From NCBI RefSeq assembly GCF_019468565.1, contig NZ_CP080521.1, forward strand, positions 6,262,001 through 6,326,000: a stretch of 64,000 bases of DNA, given 5' to 3'. Made by a program: the position numbers and the translations under genes. Of this stretch, positions 61,989 to 64,000 are shown piece by piece. Source of the stretch: Pseudonocardia sp. DSM 110487 (GTDB lineage Bacteria; Actinomycetota; Actinomycetes; Mycobacteriales; Pseudonocardiaceae). How positions within the stretch are numbered: position 1 is the stretch's first letter; every line of letters starts with the position of its first letter. The notes below the pieces were generated by a model. It ran no database searches and had not been told where the DNA came from. It worked only from the letters and a program-made list of their open reading frames with translations.

Positions 61989-63365
61989 CTACTTGTCGGC
62001 CTGGAACTCGGCCCAGTCGGCCTGCACCGCCGCGATGAGGCCCTCGGCGGTCTGCTCGCCGCCCAGTAGGCGCTGGACCTCGGGGAACAGCGTGTCGTCG
62101 CCCATGGACGGGGTCGCCCAGTCCACGTACAGGGCCTGCCCGTCGGCCGCCGCCACCTGCTGCCAGCCGGCGAGCGTGCCCTCCTGTGCGGTACCGGCCG
62201 GGGCCGTCGCGGCGCTGTCCCGCAGTGCTGGCAGGTATCCGCCCGCGAGAAGCTCCGGAGCGGCGTCTGCGGAGATCATGAAGTTGATGAACGCCGCCGC
62301 GACGTCCGGGTGTTCGGTGCGGGTGGAGATGCCGAACGGCGAGGTCAGCGCCGCGGTGGCCCGGGCCGGATCGCCGGCCGACACCGGCGGGAGCAGCATG
62401 AACCCGGCGTTGCCCGCCATCTCCTCGTCGATCCGGGCCTGCGCCCAGTTCCCGGTGATCATGAAGACGCCCTCGCCGTTGATGAACTTCGTCGTGCCGT
62501 CCTCGTAGGCGGTCCCGTTCGCCGACGGAGTGATGTAGCCGGCGTCGACCCAGGACTGCAGCGTGCTCGCGGCCTGCTTCACCCCGGGACGGTCCAGCGT
62601 GGCGCCGGGCTCACCGTAGATCCACGACCGGATCGCCTCGACGTCGTCGTACTGCGCGATCAGGTCGGTGAGCAGGTGGTTGCCCGGCCACCCCTCGAGG
62701 TTGCCGAGCTGGATGGGCACCTCGCCTGCCGCCTTGGCCGCCTCGAGCGCCGCGACGAACGTCGCGAGGTCGGGCATCGCGGGGTCGATGCCGAGCCGCG
62801 TGAGCTTCTCCCGGTTGTAGTAGACGCCGACGAGGTTTCCGCCGAGGGATGCGCCGTAGAGGTCGCCCTGCCCGAAGGTCATGCCGTCAGGGGTGAACCG
62901 CAGCTGGTCCAGCAGGCCGGGGCTGAACCGATCCGCCCACCCGTAGGCCTGCGCGTAGTCGTCCAACGGGCGCAGGAGACCGGCCTGCACCAGCGGCCCC
63001 ATCATGACGTGGGCCTGCCCGACCTGCGCGATGTCGGGCGGGTCGTTGGACGACATGACGAGCTTGACGTTCTTGCCGTAGTCGGCGAACGCCGAGTAGC
63101 GGGGCTCGATCGTGACGTTGGGGTGCGCGGCCTCGAACGCCTCGATGAGCCTGGTGATGGCCTCGCCGGTGCCGTCTGCCTCGAAGTGCGTCAGGGTCAG
63201 GCTGATCGGCTCGCCGTCGGGGACGACGGTGGAGATGGGCTGGTTTTCGCGGGTCTCAGGGGCATTCGCCCCCGGCGTGAGGCTGCACGCCGCAAGGGCG
63301 GACGCCGCGACACCGACGATCACCGCCAGCCACATGCGGCGCGGGGAGTGCGCGGATTCGAGCAT
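61989..63365 (-). CDS. Extracellular sugar-binding lipoprotein of an ABC transporter
   Basis: A 458-residue family 1 solute-binding protein. The signal peptide ends in the lipobox L-A-A-C (Cys 27), followed by A-H-P-N-V-T-I-E-P-R-Y, the segment G-G-N-L-V-G-V-Y-Y-N-R-E-K-L and G-V-F-M-I-T-G-N-W-A, which are typical of CUT1 binding proteins. The ATG at 63365 has GAGGTC upstream. It is the first transport gene after the regulator. The sugar is unknown. Confidence 0.92.
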   Translation of the reverse strand: MLESAHSPRRMWLAVIVGVAASALAACSLTPGANAPETRENQPISTVVPDGEPISLTLTHFEADGTGEAITRLIEAFEAAHPNVTIEPRYSAFADYGKNVKLVMSSNDPPDIAQVGQAHVMMGPLVQAGLLRPLDDYAQAYGWADRFSPGLLDQLRFTPDGMTFGQGDLYGASLGGNLVGVYYNREKLTRLGIDPAMPDLATFVAALEAAKAAGEVPIQLGNLEGWPGNHLLTDLIAQYDDVEAIRSWIYGEPGATLDRPGVKQAASTLQSWVDAGYITPSANGTAYEDGTTKFINGEGVFMITGNWAQARIDEEMAGNAGFMLLPPVSAGDPARATAALTSPFGISTRTEHPDVAAAFINFMISADAAPELLAGGYLPALRDSAATAPAGTAQEGTLAGWQQVAAADGQALYVDWATPSMGDDTLFPEVQRLLGGEQTAEGLIAAVQADWAEFQADK

Positions 63366-63397
63366 GAGTGACCTCGTTGTCGGAAGGGCGGTAAAAC

Positions 63398-63408
63398 CGG
63401 TCAGACCA
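63398..63408. promoter_or_regulatory. Possible FCD/GntR operator
   Basis: The short site TGGTCTGACCG (minus strand) resembles the TGGTNNNACCA half-palindromes bound by FadR/FCD-type regulators. It lies between the regulator stop and the binding-protein start. Confidence 0.35.
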
Positions 63409-63446
63409 CAATGCCCAGACGTATTCGCAGCGTCAAGGTCCACGCC

Positions 63447-64000
63447 TCAGCGGTCGGGCGCGACCTGCTCGAAGACCTCGTTCAGCAGATGATCGAGACT
63501 CACGGCGGGGCCGAGCCGTTCGAGCTCGCGCCGCGCCAGCGCGTCCAGGCTGGCGTCGTAGTCGGCGCCGTAGAGCCGTTGCGCCACCGACAGGTGCTCC
63601 AGCATCGCCTGGCTCGCCCGCGCCGGGTCGTGCTCCCGGATGGCCTCATAGATCTGCCGATGGAAGGGCTCACCCGCACGGACGACCTCCGGGTCGGCCA
63701 GGCTGCGCAGCATCTGCTCGAACGCCAGCCCCGACACCGAGGCGAACATGACCTCGATCACCGAGTTCCGGGCGATCCGCGCGATCGTGGCGTGGAAGAC
63801 GATGTCCTGGCGCGCCTTGCCGATCACGGTGTCCGCGTGGTCGAACCGCTCCAGGGTGACCCGCAGCTCGTTCAGGTCCTCTGGCGTCGCCAGTCGCGCG
63901 GCGGCCGCGGCCGTGACCGTCTCGACCATGATGCGGGCCTCCGCGACCTCCCGTGGAGTCGCGTTCCGGCGGCGGTAGAAGGAATCCAGCGGACGGGCGC
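63447..64000 (-). CDS. GntR-family regulator, FCD effector domain (5' end cut by window)
   Basis: The visible 184 codons form the helical FCD ligand domain of a FadR-type regulator: A-R-I-M-V-E-T-V-T-A-A-A-A-A-R-L-A-T-P, metal-ligand region D-I-V-F-H-A-T-I-A-R-I-A-R-N-S-V and F-H-R-Q-I-Y-E-A-I-R-E-H-D-P-A-R-A. The DNA-binding domain should lie beyond base 64000. It is upstream of the sugar operon on the same strand and is its probable local regulator. Confidence 0.85.
   Translation of the reverse strand, partial: ARPLDSFYRRRNATPREVAEARIMVETVTAAAAARLATPEDLNELRVTLERFDHADTVIGKARQDIVFHATIARIARNSVIEVMFASVSGLAFEQMLRSLADPEVVRAGEPFHRQIYEAIREHDPARASQAMLEHLSVAQRLYGADYDASLDALARRELERLGPAVSLDHLLNEVFEQVAPDR

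Overview
The window comes from a very GC-rich actinobacterium, most likely a Pseudonocardia-like member of the Pseudonocardiaceae. GTG starts are frequent, third codon positions are GC-saturated, and the main backbone follows the gene order of the Mycobacterium tuberculosis block Rv2199c-Rv2220, recalled from memory and not searched. That backbone is ctaF-ctaC, adoK, an IscA/ErpA-type carrier, glycerate kinase, a DUF3043 protein, cobT-cobS, ilvE, gcvT, pepA, dlaT/sucB, a TIGR01777 epimerase, lipB, lipA, a DUF4191 protein, an RDD protein and glnA. It occupies about 19-57 kb and is interrupted by accessory insertions.

Layout. 1-5 kb: two serine beta-lactamase-family genes flanking a LysR regulator, a LysE exporter with its divergent LysR, and a streptogramin B lyase (Vgb) homologue with its catalytic residues. 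5-8.7 kb: a LysR regulator divergent from small oxidoreductase and SnoaL genes, ending in a rearrangement scar (a headless SDR gene and a 30-codon copy of the first gene). 8.7-9.8 kb: no genes, two tandem long hairpins and a large inverted repeat. 9.8-19 kb: a two-component system, an O-methyltransferase, an ArsR regulator, an acyl-CoA dehydrogenase, bioB, katG and an NCS1 permease. 19-29 kb: respiratory, Fe-S, adenosine and cobalamin genes, with an inserted MFS exporter and ArsR pair.

29.2-35.3 kb, between cobS and ilvE: a compact same-strand cluster that looks like orphan type VII secretion cargo. It has a WXG100 protein, an 843-residue protein with an N-terminal T7SS-signal-like domain, two small paralogous lipoproteins and a chimeric lipoprotein that joins the small-lipoprotein leader to a copy of the C-terminal 460 residues of the large protein. 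No ESX core genes are visible. This is the best candidate in the window for an undescribed system.

35.5-57 kb: branched-chain amino acid, glycine-cleavage, peptidase, lipoate and 2-oxoacid dehydrogenase genes and glutamine synthetase, with inserted TetR/FAD-monooxygenase, LLM oxidoreductase, EamA/Lrp and MerR/GyrI-like genes. 57-64 kb: one same-strand operon for sugar uptake and use (FCD-type GntR regulator, binding protein, two permeases, a six-hairpin glycosidase-like protein and an SDR), cut by the window end.

Functional threads: lipoate synthesis and use (lipB, lipA, lpdA, sucB, gcvT) lie within 15 kb of each other; cobU, cobT and cobS form the nucleotide-loop part of cobalamin synthesis; and several resistance-type genes (beta-lactamase, Vgb lyase, MFS exporter, FAD monooxygenase, GyrI-like proteins) sit at the accessory insertion points. 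Non-coding DNA is unusually rich in long palindromes and dispersed repeats, including one ~220-250 bp repeat family seen three times.
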